A stretch of 64,000 nucleotides of DNA from Acidimicrobiia bacterium (GCA_947476745.1 CANJRG010000001.1:1-64000), one strand, 5' to 3'. Numbered from the stretch's first letter, positions 45,004 through 54,209 are shown. The notes: generated by a model from the sequence alone, not told the origin. Made by a program: numbers and translations.

Positions 45004-46509
45004 TCAGCGACGCCGTTGGAACCAGGTCGCCAGCACCGCGTCCTCGACGACCTGACGCCGGCGCAGGGCCCGGCGGTCGCCGAGCAGCGCCGGAAGCAGC
45101 CGCAGGTAGGACCCGAAGGACACCACCCGCAGGTGCACCACACCGAGGCGAGGTCGCCCCGCCCGGCGGAGTGGCCCGAGCACGTCGCGCCGGGCGTAGG
45201 ACAACGTGGTCAGCAGGTACCGCCACACGGCATCGAACGCCAGGCGACGCGGAGCGTTCTTGGTGAGCATGATGAGCCGGTTGCGTTCGACGTACCGGTT
45301 GAACGTGGCGGAGCCCTCGACCGAGGTCGTGGCGTGCTGGTGCCGCAGCACCGAGGTGGGCACGTAGCGGTACCGCCAGCCCTGGGCCCGGCCCCGCCAG
45401 GCCAGATCGGTGTCCTCGTAGTAGGCGAAGAACCGTTCGTCGAACAGGCCGACCTGCTGCAGGTACGCCGGCCGCAGGAGTACCCCGCCCCCGCACCAGG
45501 CGAACACCTCGTCGCTGCTGCCGTACTGGTCGTTGTCACGCTCGAGGAAGCCGCGATCGGCCCCGTAGCCACCCACCAACACGATGCTGCCGGCGTTCTG
45601 CACCACGTCGAAGGGGGTGCCGCCTACCTCGATGGTGAACCAGGCCGGGATCGGTCCCACCTCGACGACGAGCTCCTGCGGGCCACAGCGCAGGGTCACC
45701 GCGGTCGGCTTTGGCGCCGCCAAACGCACCCGCACCATACCGCTCGGTTCCATACCGCTCGGTTCCATACCGCTCGGTTCCATACCGCTCGGTTTCATAC
45801 CGCTCGACATCCCGCCGGGTTGGAAGGGCACTCGCAGCGCCGCCTGACCGTTGGTCCAGCAATACTGCGGTTCCTGGCCCGCGCCCCGTTCGATGCCCCA
45901 GAAGCCGGGCGGCGGGAACTGCGCGGCACGCCACCGGTCCACGCCGTCGACCTCGACCCCGCTGACCCGCAGCCCGAGGTCGCGGGCGTCGCCGGGTGCC
46001 CGGAAGGTCGTCGAGGCGACGGTCAACTCCACGAAAGCTGGGGCGAACAGCAGCTTGGGACAGGCCGCTCCCAGCGCCGGGTCCTCCTCGAGCGCGTCCA
46101 CCAACGGCCCCAACCAGCCGGGGGTGACGAAGGCGTCGTTGTTGACCAACGCCACGTAGTCGACCCCGGCGAGGTCGCGTAGGGCCTCGTTGTTGGCCGG
46201 GAAGCCGGTGTTGGTACCCAGCCGACGCAACTCGACAGCGGGGAACTCGGCCGCGATCCGTTCCGCCGATCCGTCGGCGGAGTTGTTGTCGACCACCACC
46301 ACCGAGAACCGGTCGGCGGGCCAGACGGTGGCCCGCAGCGCCTCGAGACAACGGAAAACGTGCGGATCGCCGTTGTAGTTGAGTACGACCGCCCGGACGA
46401 ACGGCACAGGCGGCACGGCCGGTGTGGGCGGCAGAGACGTTCCAGACGACACGAACGGCGAGACCGGCGACGCACCGGCGGCGGCGGAGGACGACTCCGG
46501 CGCGGTCAT
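45004..46509 (-). CDS. GT2 glycosyltransferase with a long central insert
   Basis: 501 residues. GT-A start: VRAVVLNYNGDPHVFRCLEAL, VVVDNNSADGSAERI, NTGFPANNEALRD, ALVNNDAFVTPGWLG (metal site). About 170 residues then intervene, including five near-identical MEPSG-type repeats and beta strands (RVRLAAPKPTAVTLRCG, FDVVQNAGSIV), before the catalytic YYEDTDLAWRGRAQGW. The tail has a hydrophobic stretch. Its ATG overlaps the rmlD stop (ATGA), so rhamnose is a likely donor (inference). Confidence 0.87.
   Translation of the reverse strand: MTAPESSSAAAGASPVSPFVSSGTSLPPTPAVPPVPFVRAVVLNYNGDPHVFRCLEALRATVWPADRFSVVVVDNNSADGSAERIAAEFPAVELRRLGTNTGFPANNEALRDLAGVDYVALVNNDAFVTPGWLGPLVDALEEDPALGAACPKLLFAPAFVELTVASTTFRAPGDARDLGLRVSGVEVDGVDRWRAAQFPPPGFWGIERGAGQEPQYCWTNGQAALRVPFQPGGMSSGMKPSGMEPSGMEPSGMEPSGMVRVRLAAPKPTAVTLRCGPQELVVEVGPIPAWFTIEVGGTPFDVVQNAGSIVLVGGYGADRGFLERDNDQYGSSDEVFAWCGGGVLLRPAYLQQVGLFDERFFAYYEDTDLAWRGRAQGWRYRYVPTSVLRHQHATTSVEGSATFNRYVERNRLIMLTKNAPRRLAFDAVWRYLLTTLSYARRDVLGPLRRAGRPRLGVVHLRVVSFGSYLRLLPALLGDRRALRRRQVVEDAVLATWFQRRR
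45736..45805. repeat. 15-bp tandem repeat, 4.7 copies
   Basis: Unit CATACCGCTCGGTTC: three exact copies, one with a single change, and a 10-bp partial copy. It encodes GMEPS units in frame within the glycosyltransferase insert. Confidence 0.95.
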
Positions 46510-47363
46510 GTGGCCTGCAGGTGGGACACCAGGCGCGCCAGCGGCACCCGGAAGTCATCGAGGGATTCGAGGCCCGACAAGCGCAGCGCAGCGTTGTCCA
46601 GCACCGAGTTCGCCGGCCGGGGCGCCGGCCGGGGCGGATCGAGCTCGGCGGTGGTGATCGGCAGCACCCGCGCCGGGTCGTCACCGGCGGCCTCGAGGAT
46701 CGCCCGGACGAACTCGAACCACGACACCGCTCCGGCGTTGGTCACGTGGAAGATTCCCGGCCGGCGATCGATGCCCAGCCGTAGCAACATGGCAGCGAGG
46801 TCCTCGGCAAAGGTGGGATGGCCGACCTGGTCATGCACGAAGCGCAGCGTGCCCGGGTTGGCCGCGGCACGCAGCACGGTTCGCACCATGTTCGGCCCGT
46901 AACGGCCGCACACCCAGGACGTGCGCACGATGGTCGACTCCGGCCCGCACGCCGCCTCGCCACCGAGCTTGGAGCGGCCGTAGACCGACTGCGGGTTGGG
47001 GCTGTCCCACTCGTGGTACGGCGTGGACTTGGTGCCGTCGAACACGTAGTCGGTCGACACGTACACCAGGTGGGCACCGACCCGGCGGCAGGCATCGGCC
47101 ACGTGGCGGGTCCCGAGGGCGTTGACCGCGTAGGCCTGGTCGGCCTCGCTCTCACAGCGATCGACGGCGGTGAACGCCCCGACGTGGAACACCACCTCGG
47201 GCTCGACGCTGCAGATCGTGCCGAGCACGGCGTCGCGATCGGCGAGGTCCATGGTGGCGTGGTCGGCCGCCACGATCACGTCGTCGCGCCGGTCCCGGGC
47301 GACGAGCAGCTCCACCAGTTCCCGGCCGACCTGCCCGCCGGCCCCGGTGACGAAGGCCCGCAT
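46506..47363 (-). CDS. rmlD: dTDP-4-dehydrorhamnose reductase
   Basis: 285 residues. Last step of dTDP-L-rhamnose synthesis. FVTGAGGQVGRELVELL at the N-terminus, HVGAFTAVDRCESE, YVSTDYVFDGTKSTPYHE, the catalytic YGRSKLGGE and RTSWVCGRYGPNMV are RmlD hallmarks. ATG 47363 lies 1 nt after the rmlB stop, and its stop overlaps the next glycosyltransferase, giving a tight rmlB-rmlD-GT2 operon. Confidence 0.95.
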   Translation of the reverse strand: MRAFVTGAGGQVGRELVELLVARDRRDDVIVAADHATMDLADRDAVLGTICSVEPEVVFHVGAFTAVDRCESEADQAYAVNALGTRHVADACRRVGAHLVYVSTDYVFDGTKSTPYHEWDSPNPQSVYGRSKLGGEAACGPESTIVRTSWVCGRYGPNMVRTVLRAAANPGTLRFVHDQVGHPTFAEDLAAMLLRLGIDRRPGIFHVTNAGAVSWFEFVRAILEAAGDDPARVLPITTAELDPPRPAPRPANSVLDNAALRLSGLESLDDFRVPLARLVSHLQAT

Positions 47364-47364
47364 G

Positions 47365-48336
47365 TCAGCGGGCCACGGCGGCGCGGACCTTGAGCGGCTC
47401 CCACCACCAACGCTGGTCGCGGTACCACGCCACGGTCTCGGCCAGACCGGCCTCGAAGTCCCGTGCCGGGGCCCAGCCCAGACCCCGCAGCTTCGAGCAG
47501 TCCACCGAGTAGCGGCGATCGTGGCCCGGCCGGTCCGCGACGTATTCGATGGCCGACTCGTCCCGGCCGCACAGGGCGATGAGCCGGTCGGTGAGCTCGC
47601 GGTTGGGGACCTCGTTGCCACCGCCGATGTTGTAGATCTCGCCGGCGGCGCCCCGCCGTAGCGCGGCGTCGATGCCGGTGCAATGGTCCTGCACGTAGAG
47701 CCAGTCCCGTACGTTGAGCCCGTCGCCGTACAACGGCACCTGGTGCCCGTCCAGCAGGTTGGTGACGAACAGGGGGATGACCTTCTCGGGGAACTGATAC
47801 GGGCCGTAGTTGTTGGAGGCTCGGGTCACCACCACGTCGAGTCCGTAGGTCGTTCCGTACCCCAGCGCGATGAGATCGGAGCCGGCCTTGGCCGCCGAGT
47901 ACGGCGAGCGAGGCACCAGCAGGTCGGCCTCGGTGGAGGACCCTTCCTCGACCGAGCCGTAGACCTCGTCGGTGGAGATGTGCAGCACCCGCTCGGCGCC
48001 GAGCTGGCGGGCGATGTCGCACACCACGTTGGTGCCCTGGCAGTTGGTCAACACGAAGCTGTCGGGGTCGGTGATGCTGCGGTCGACGTGGGTCTCGGCC
48101 GCGAAGTGGACCACCCGTTCGCAGCCCTCCATGGCGGCGCGGACCGCATCCCGGTCGCGGATGTCGCCGTGGACGAAACGGAACCGAGGGTCGCCCTCGA
48201 TACCTCGGAAGTTGTCGAGGTTGCCGGCATAGGTCAGTGCGTCGAGCACGACGACGTGATCGTCGGTGTTGGCCAGCAGCCAACGTACGTAGTTCGACCC
48301 GATGAATCCGGCCCCGCCGGTTACGAGAAGCTGCAT
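47365..48336 (-). CDS. rmlB: dTDP-glucose 4,6-dehydratase
   Basis: 323 residues. Converts dTDP-glucose to dTDP-4-keto-6-deoxyglucose. VTGGAGFIGSNYVRWLL, ALTYAGNLDNF, HFAAETHVDRSI, HISTDEVYGSVEEG, PRSPYSAAKAGSDL (catalytic Tyr/Lys) and ASNNYGPYQFPEKVIPLF are RmlB signatures. TAGCCT sits 11 nt before ATG 48336, implying its own promoter with a leader of a few nt, separate from rmlA-rmlC upstream (129-nt gap). Confidence 0.97.
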   Translation of the reverse strand: MQLLVTGGAGFIGSNYVRWLLANTDDHVVVLDALTYAGNLDNFRGIEGDPRFRFVHGDIRDRDAVRAAMEGCERVVHFAAETHVDRSITDPDSFVLTNCQGTNVVCDIARQLGAERVLHISTDEVYGSVEEGSSTEADLLVPRSPYSAAKAGSDLIALGYGTTYGLDVVVTRASNNYGPYQFPEKVIPLFVTNLLDGHQVPLYGDGLNVRDWLYVQDHCTGIDAALRRGAAGEIYNIGGGNEVPNRELTDRLIALCGRDESAIEYVADRPGHDRRYSVDCSKLRGLGWAPARDFEAGLAETVAWYRDQRWWWEPLKVRAAVAR

Positions 48337-48347
48337 AACGACCGCTC

Positions 48348-48353
48348 AGGCTA
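48348..48353 (-). promoter_or_regulatory. -10 element of the rmlB-rmlD-GT2 operon
   Basis: TAGCCT on the minus strand, 11 nt before ATG 48336. Confidence 0.38.
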
Positions 48354-48465
48354 ACGGGCAGGGCGACGACGCCCCGACATCCCGCGATCGGTCGACACCA
48401 AGCGGGACCACGCAGGCGCACGGCCGCCAAGGCGCGACCGTGACCGCAAACGGGAGTCGCGTCCG

Positions 48466-49032
48466 TCAGGTCCGCAGCGGCCAGCGCGGCACGGCGTGCG
48501 GCGGCAGGGCGGAACGCCGGGGGTTGGCCGCGTCACGGCCGGACACGACGGCGTTGCGCAGACCCCAGTCGGCCCCGATCTCGGGGTCGTCCCACGCCAC
48601 GCCGAGCTCGTCGGCAGGGTTGTAGTACCCGTCGACGAGATAGGTGATGGTCATGTCGGACAGCGAGGCGAACCCGTGGGCCACACCGGGCGGGATGTAC
48701 AGGCCGCGCTGAGCGAACGAACCATCGGCCTGCTCGCCGAGATCGACCATCTCGGTGGCCCCGTCGGTCGGCGAACCGACCCGTAGATCGTGCAGCACAG
48801 CCCGGCAACGACCGAAGGGGATGTACCAGTAGTCGGCCTGGTGCAGGTGGTAGTGCAGCCCGACCACGCAGCCGGCCTTGCGGTCGCCACGGTTGGACTG
48901 GATCATCTCGCGGGCACCGGGCACCCATTCCCGGCGGTAGGTCTCCACGAAGGTGCCGCGTTCGTCGCCGAAGGTCTGCAGCTCGACGTGGAACACGCCG
49001 GCGATGCGTTCTGACGGGGTGACAGTGGCCAT
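48466..49032 (-). CDS. rmlC: dTDP-4-dehydrorhamnose 3,5-epimerase
   Basis: 188 residues, cupin fold. DERGTFVETYRREWVP, QSNRGDRKAGCVVGLHYHLHQADYW (active-site His in LHYH), LYIPPGVAHGFASLSD and YLVDGYYNPADELGVAWDDP match RmlC. It starts 9 nt after rmlA and is co-transcribed with it. The tail of about 20 residues (PRRSALPPHAVPRW) is basic. Confidence 0.93.
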   Translation of the reverse strand: MATVTPSERIAGVFHVELQTFGDERGTFVETYRREWVPGAREMIQSNRGDRKAGCVVGLHYHLHQADYWYIPFGRCRAVLHDLRVGSPTDGATEMVDLGEQADGSFAQRGLYIPPGVAHGFASLSDMTITYLVDGYYNPADELGVAWDDPEIGADWGLRNAVVSGRDAANPRRSALPPHAVPRWPLRT

Positions 49033-49041
49033 GGCGCAGGT

Positions 49042-50154
49042 CTACTCCAGATCGACGAGGCTGTGGTCGCCCAGCATCAGCCGGGTGGCCCGAGGACGAT
49101 GACCGGACCGGAACACCTCGGTGTTGCGCCCCAGCAGGCTGTCGGCGAGACGGGCGATCCCCACGATGCGGCTCGCCTGCAGCACCACCGAGTTCTCGAT
49201 CTCCGAATCGACGATCTCGCAGTCGGCGGCGATGGAGCTGTACGGGCCGACGTAGCTGTCACGCAGCACGGTGCCTGCGCCTATGACGGCCGGGCCACGG
49301 ACCCGGGAGCGTTCGAGGCGGGCACCGGCCTCGATGATCACCCGACCCTCCACGCTGGAGTGCTCGTCGACGTCCCCGGCGACCGAGCCGACGATGGTGT
49401 CGAGCACCAGCCGGTTGCACTCGAGCAACGGGTCCTTCTTGCCGGTGTCGATCCACCATCCCTGCAGCACCTCGTGACGGACCCGCTGGCCCTGGTCGAT
49501 CAGCCACTGGATGGCGTCGGTGATCTCGAGCTCGCCGCGCGGTGAGGGGGCGATGGCCCGCACGGCCTCGTGGATGTGCTGGTCGAACAGGTAGACCCCC
49601 ACCAGGGCCAGGTTCGACGGTGGCACTTCGGGCTTCTCGACCAGGTGCACCACCTCGCCGTCGGCCCCGACCTCGGCCACACCGAAGGCCTTGGGGTTGT
49701 CGACTTCCTTCAGCAGGATCCGGGCCACCGCCGCCCGGTCCGAACCCACCCCGCCGAGGGGCAGCCGTCCTGCCTCGGCGCGTTCCGCTTCGAAGTTCTG
49801 CACGAACCCGGTGAGCCCGGCCTCGAGCATGTTGTCGCCGAGGTACATGACGAAGTCCTCGTCGCCGAGGAAGTCCTGGGCGATGAGCACGCAGTGGGCG
49901 AGGCCACGCGGCGCATCCTGGGGCAGGTAGGTGACGGTGACGCCGAACTGCGAGCCGTCACCGACCGCGGCCATGATCTCGTCGCGGGTGTCGCCAACCA
50001 CGATGCCGATCTCGGTGATCCCGGCCTCGGCCATGTCCTCGATGCCGTAGAACAGGATCGGCTTGTTGGCGATGGGCACCAACTGCTTTGCGCTGGTGTG
50101 GGTGATGGGGCGCAGCCGCGTGCCTGCCCCGCCGCTGAGGATCAAGCCGCGCAT
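49042..50154 (-). CDS. rmlA: Glucose-1-phosphate thymidylyltransferase (long form)
   Basis: 370 residues. First step of dTDP-rhamnose synthesis. SGGAGTRLRPITHTSAKQLVPIANKPILFY, MYLGDNML, GVYLFDQHIHEAV and WWIDTGKKDPLLECN are typical. A C-terminal left-handed beta-helix (about 255-350) distinguishes this long form from the approximately 290-residue classical RmlA; such long forms are common in actinobacteria and archaea. TAGGCT lies 9 nt before ATG 50154. Confidence 0.94.
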   Translation of the reverse strand: MRGLILSGGAGTRLRPITHTSAKQLVPIANKPILFYGIEDMAEAGITEIGIVVGDTRDEIMAAVGDGSQFGVTVTYLPQDAPRGLAHCVLIAQDFLGDEDFVMYLGDNMLEAGLTGFVQNFEAERAEAGRLPLGGVGSDRAAVARILLKEVDNPKAFGVAEVGADGEVVHLVEKPEVPPSNLALVGVYLFDQHIHEAVRAIAPSPRGELEITDAIQWLIDQGQRVRHEVLQGWWIDTGKKDPLLECNRLVLDTIVGSVAGDVDEHSSVEGRVIIEAGARLERSRVRGPAVIGAGTVLRDSYVGPYSSIAADCEIVDSEIENSVVLQASRIVGIARLADSLLGRNTEVFRSGHRPRATRLMLGDHSLVDLE

Positions 50155-50163
50155 AGGCCCCCG

Positions 50164-50169
50164 AGCCTA
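50164..50169 (-). promoter_or_regulatory. -10 element of rmlA-rmlC
   Basis: TAGGCT on the minus strand, 9 nt before ATG 50154. On the other strand TACAGT (50284-50289) may serve the divergent membrane gene with a leader of about 40 nt. Confidence 0.45.
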
Positions 50170-50334
50170 CCCATCGCGCCCACCGGCCTCCGGCCACATC
50201 GGTCGGTGCACCGCGGCCTGGAGCCCACGGGGCCAGCCGGAGCGACCGGGCCGGACCGACCCGGGTGCCGGCCCCACCACGGTTACAGTGACCCATCGAC
50301 AGGTGCGGCCGACAGCGGGGGCCGACGCCTCCAG

Positions 50335-52797
50335 ATGCCGACGCCGCGCACCGACACAGGCCAGGAATTCAGCTTGAAGGAACGAATTCCCAAGACCCGC
50401 CGGTCGTCGCCGGAACAGCGCTCGAGGTCCACCCGCAATTGGTGGCGCGATGTCGCCGCCCTCATCGTGATCTCGGCGCTCACCATCGTCTACTTCGCTC
50501 CGTTGCTGACCGGTCAGACGAGCACGGTGACCGGCTCCTACGGCAAGTTCGTCTACCCCTGGGCCGCCGTCCCCAACGACCAGCAGCACTTCTACCCGCA
50601 GAGCGACTACGCCGAGTTGAGCTATCCGTGGAACGTGCGCACCGACGCGGCGTTGGAACAGGGCACGGTTCCGCTATGGAGTGCTGACGCCTACGCCGGC
50701 GGATACGACCTTTACGCCAACGGATCGAGTGCCCTCTTCTATCCACCGCGGCTGCTCGCCCTCGCCGTGACCTCGCCGTCACGGGCCCACGACCTGTTCC
50801 TGGTGTTCCACCTGTGGGCGTCCGGGGTGGCCATGTACCTGCTGTGCCGCCAGCTGTCGAGGGGCCGGCCGGCGGCGACGGTGGCTGCGGTGGCCTGGAT
50901 GTTCGCCACGTGGAACACCGGCTGGATGCAGCTCGAGGTGGTGACCCCGATGGCGCTGTTCCTGCCGGCCACGGTCGCCGCAGTGCACCGGGCGATGACG
51001 CGCCGTACTGCCGCTGCGGTAGTCGGGGCCGGCGCGGTGTGCGCCCTGGCGGCCCAGGCCGGGCACGTCCTCATGCTCGGGCTCACGCTGCTGGCGGCAG
51101 GTTTCTACGCCGTGGCGTTAACCGTTTCCGCTGCAATCGAGCAGTACCGGTCGGCTGGGAACGGGACGAGCAGCCGGTGGCAGGCGCCGGCCCGGGTGCT
51201 GGCATGCTTCGTCGGTCTCGGGCTCGCAGCCGGCGGCCTGGCGGCCGTGCTGCTGGTCCCGACCGCCGCCACGTTGCTGGCCGGGCAGCGAACGAGGATC
51301 CCCTACTACGAGCTCACCGCCCACTCCCTGGCCGATCGGGGGATGTTCAGCCGGCTTCTCCTACCGCCGCCCCTGCCGCTGACGGCCAACGGGATGAACT
51401 ACCTCGGCTACACCGGCATGACCACGGCCGCCCTCGCCGTCGTCGGCCTGCTGTCGCGGAACCGCACCGGGGCATGGCTGGCCCGATCGCTCGTCGTGAT
51501 CACCCCGGCGGTGATGCTCGGAACCCCGCTGACCTGGCTGGTGTGGCGGTTCGTACCGGGTATGAACGTGTTCCAGGCATACGCGCGGCTGATCGTTCTC
51601 GTCGCCTTCGGGATCGTCATCGCCGCCGCCATCGGCACCGACGTCCTCGCCGACGCATGGCACCGCAGATCGCCCAGGACGGCCGAATTCGGCGGGGGCG
51701 TCGTCGGCATAGCCGTCATCGCCGTGCTCGTCCTCGTCACGGCGGCGCAACTGATCCCGTTCGGTTGGCGCGCCAACCCACCGTTCCTACCCCACGAGAC
51801 CCGCTATCTGTTGCCGCCGACGCCGATGACGGAGTACCTGCGGACGCAGAGCGCGCCGGGTGGCTGGCCGGCGCGCACCGCAGCGGTGCTCCTGCAGATT
51901 CCGAACCGGCCAGACCCCAGCCCCTTGCTGTACGGCAACACGCCGCAGGTCGTCGGCCTCGACACCACCAGCGGCTACGACTCCAACGTCGACCGGCGGA
52001 CCCTCGCCCTGCTGCAGGTCCTCGACGGCGCCGACCCGGCGACACCCGGGCTCGGAACCCTGGGCAGCGCGTACCGGACGAGCCTGGTGAGCGACCGCAC
52101 CCGCTTCGAGCTGCTGGCTCGCCTCGGCATCACCCACGTCGCCACCGTCCCCACCCCTGCCGACGCCGGGGTGTCGTGGTCACCGTCGTGGGCGGCCCTC
52201 GGCGCCGAGGTCGTGCAGGCGTCGAACGACGGCATCTTGTACCAGATCCCCGGTGCCGTCGCCGGCCCGCGCGTCGTGGCCAACGACGAGGTGGTCGACG
52301 ACGGGCAGGCCGCGCTCGAGCGGTTCGTCGACCCGGCATTCCCCTGGACCGACCGTGTCGTCATCGAGCGGACCGAGCTGGAGCGCACCGCGCTCGATCC
52401 GCTCGGACCGGCAGGACCGGGCGCCGGCGACGGTGCGGCCGGCACCGTCGTGGCGGCGACACGAGGCATCAACACCATCGCCGTGTCGGCCTGGGCCGAA
52501 CGGGCGGCGTGGCTGCTGATCCCCGACCACTGGGCCGACGGATGGCGGGCGACCGTCAACGGCAAAGCGGCACCGGTGGTCCGAGTCGACTACGCCTTCC
52601 GGGCCGTCCGGCTCGAACCGGGCGAGTCGACGGTGACGATGCGCTATCGCCCGCCGGGCCTTCGCGTCGGCGCTGCGATCAGCGCCGTCACCGCCGTGGG
52701 GTCCCTGGCGGCCGTAGCCTGCAACGCGTTGGTCGCCCGGGCACGGCGACGACGCAGTCAGGCGCCGGACGGTTCGAGCTCGAACACCAGCTGGTAG
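50335..52797 (+). CDS. YfhO-like polytopic membrane protein (probable GT-C glycosyltransferase)
   Basis: 820 residues. After a basic N-tail, TM1 (about 42-60) is followed by an external loop rich in Tyr/Trp/Asp (YPQSDYAELSYPWNVR, WSADAYAGGYDLYANG), then about ten more TM segments to residue 490, a large extracytoplasmic domain, and a last TM near 775-797. This layout resembles the bacterial YfhO family, linked to lipoteichoic acid glycosylation, so transfer of sugar from a lipid carrier outside the cell is the best guess. Its last 40 nt overlap the end of the convergent gene. Confidence 0.78.
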   Translation: MPTPRTDTGQEFSLKERIPKTRRSSPEQRSRSTRNWWRDVAALIVISALTIVYFAPLLTGQTSTVTGSYGKFVYPWAAVPNDQQHFYPQSDYAELSYPWNVRTDAALEQGTVPLWSADAYAGGYDLYANGSSALFYPPRLLALAVTSPSRAHDLFLVFHLWASGVAMYLLCRQLSRGRPAATVAAVAWMFATWNTGWMQLEVVTPMALFLPATVAAVHRAMTRRTAAAVVGAGAVCALAAQAGHVLMLGLTLLAAGFYAVALTVSAAIEQYRSAGNGTSSRWQAPARVLACFVGLGLAAGGLAAVLLVPTAATLLAGQRTRIPYYELTAHSLADRGMFSRLLLPPPLPLTANGMNYLGYTGMTTAALAVVGLLSRNRTGAWLARSLVVITPAVMLGTPLTWLVWRFVPGMNVFQAYARLIVLVAFGIVIAAAIGTDVLADAWHRRSPRTAEFGGGVVGIAVIAVLVLVTAAQLIPFGWRANPPFLPHETRYLLPPTPMTEYLRTQSAPGGWPARTAAVLLQIPNRPDPSPLLYGNTPQVVGLDTTSGYDSNVDRRTLALLQVLDGADPATPGLGTLGSAYRTSLVSDRTRFELLARLGITHVATVPTPADAGVSWSPSWAALGAEVVQASNDGILYQIPGAVAGPRVVANDEVVDDGQAALERFVDPAFPWTDRVVIERTELERTALDPLGPAGPGAGDGAAGTVVAATRGINTIAVSAWAERAAWLLIPDHWADGWRATVNGKAAPVVRVDYAFRAVRLEPGESTVTMRYRPPGLRVGAAISAVTAVGSLAAVACNALVARARRRRSQAPDGSSSNTSW

Positions 52798-54209
52798 CCG
52801 AACAAGCTCGGTATGGCGGCGACCCCCAGGCGGTCGACGGCCCGCACGACTCGTCGTCCCAGCCCCGGAGCCGGCGCCGCGGCACCGTCGTCGGCCAGCA
52901 CGTCGAGGGGGAGGCCGGTGGCCTCCTGGCGGCGGCAGCGCAGTCCGGCATCGCTCGCGACCTGCAGGAAGCTGCGCCCGGTGAAGAACCGGACATGCGT
53001 GCGGTCGAGAATGCCTCTCTGGTCGTACCCGAACCGGCCCGACGCCACCCGCAGCCTCGGGTACCAGTGGGCGATGTTGGGCACGCTGGCGAGCACGAAC
53101 CCGCCCGGCCGCACCCTGCTACGGATATCGGCGAGCAACGCCTCGCTGTTGCGGACGTGCTCGATCACGTCCGCGGCGAGGACAACGTCGAACCCCGTGC
53201 CGACCTCGGCGGGGATGCCCTGCTCGAGGTCCGCGGCGTGGAAGGCATCCACTCGGTCCTCGACGCCGTCGAGCGCTTCGAGATCGACCCCGATCACGTG
53301 ATGGCCGAGCCGCCGCAACTCGGAGGCCAGCAGCCCCGAGGAACAGCCCAGGTCGAGCACCTTGCACGGCGGCTCGCCGGCCATGCGACGCAGGATGCGA
53401 CCGTGGCTGGAGTCGGCGCTGGGCTTGAGACTGTAGGCGTCGCCGGCGCGCGCCAGGTTGCCGGAGCCGAAGCCCATCTTCTGCAGTCGGTAGCGGACGG
53501 TGTCCCCGATGATGTCGCGGGCGTAGGCCAGGCCGTTGACGTGGCAGATCTCGTCGCCGTAGTAGGTCGGGATCGGGACCTCGACGATGCGCTTGTGGGC
53601 GTCGAGGAACTGCAGGATGATCTGCGTGTCGAAGTTGAACCCGTCGGAGTTGGCCTCGAAGGGCACCGACTCGAGCGCCTTGACCCGGTAGGCCCGGTAG
53701 CCGGAGTGCCATTCCGACAACGACGAGCCCATCAGCGTGTTCTGGGTGGTCGACAGGATCTTGTTGCCGACGTACTTGTACAGCGGCATACCACCACGGC
53801 GGGCTGCGCCGGGCACCATCATGCGCGAGCCGAACACCGCGTCGGCCTCGCCGTTGATGAGCGGCTCGAGGATCTCCGGCAGCGCCTCGGGGGCGTACTG
53901 ACCGTCTCCGTGGAGCATGGCGATGATGTCGAAGCCCCGCTCGATGGCGTAGCGGTAACCGGCCTTCTGGTTCCCGCCGTAGCCGAGATTGCGTTCCCGC
54001 CGGATCACCGTCAGTGGCAGGTCGCTCCCCCGGCTCTGGTAGCCCAGGCCGACGAGGTAGGTCGAGTTGTTGTCGGGGCTGGCATCGTCGGCGACGATGA
54101 CTTCCTCGATCCGGTGACGGAACGACTGGGGGATCCGGTCGAGCACCGAGGCAAGCGTGGTCGCCGCGTTGTAGGCGACGACCAGGATTCCGATACGAGG
54201 TTCGGGCAT
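52758..54209 (-). CDS. Bifunctional protein: N-terminal DPM1-like GT2, C-terminal methyltransferase
   Basis: 483 residues. Residues 1-230 form a polyprenyl-phosphate-type GT2 domain (ILVVAYNAATTLASVLDRI, VIVADDASPDNN, NLGYGGNQKAGY, AMLHGDGQYAPEALPEI, FGSRMMVPGAARRGGMP). Residues 280-440 form a class I methyltransferase (KVLDLGCSSGLLASELRRLG, LAADVIEHVRNSEALL, VRPGGFVLASVPNIAHWYPR). The domain order is the reverse of the fusion at 34-35.7 kb. AGAGG precedes ATG 54209 at a good distance, and moeZ ends 71 nt upstream. Confidence 0.87.
   Translation of the reverse strand: MPEPRIGILVVAYNAATTLASVLDRIPQSFRHRIEEVIVADDASPDNNSTYLVGLGYQSRGSDLPLTVIRRERNLGYGGNQKAGYRYAIERGFDIIAMLHGDGQYAPEALPEILEPLINGEADAVFGSRMMVPGAARRGGMPLYKYVGNKILSTTQNTLMGSSLSEWHSGYRAYRVKALESVPFEANSDGFNFDTQIILQFLDAHKRIVEVPIPTYYGDEICHVNGLAYARDIIGDTVRYRLQKMGFGSGNLARAGDAYSLKPSADSSHGRILRRMAGEPPCKVLDLGCSSGLLASELRRLGHHVIGVDLEALDGVEDRVDAFHAADLEQGIPAEVGTGFDVVLAADVIEHVRNSEALLADIRSRVRPGGFVLASVPNIAHWYPRLRVASGRFGYDQRGILDRTHVRFFTGRSFLQVASDAGLRCRRQEATGLPLDVLADDGAAAPAPGLGRRVVRAVDRLGVAAIPSLFGYQLVFELEPSGA

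Noticed and set aside
45736-45805. CRISPR-like array
   Set aside because: Units are contiguous 15-mers with no spacers and lie inside a coding frame; this is a simple tandem repeat.
49570-50334. In-frame 255-codon extension of the YfhO-like gene
   Set aside because: It lies antisense to rmlA and reads as low-complexity shadow sequence; the protein proper begins at the basic tail before the first membrane helix.
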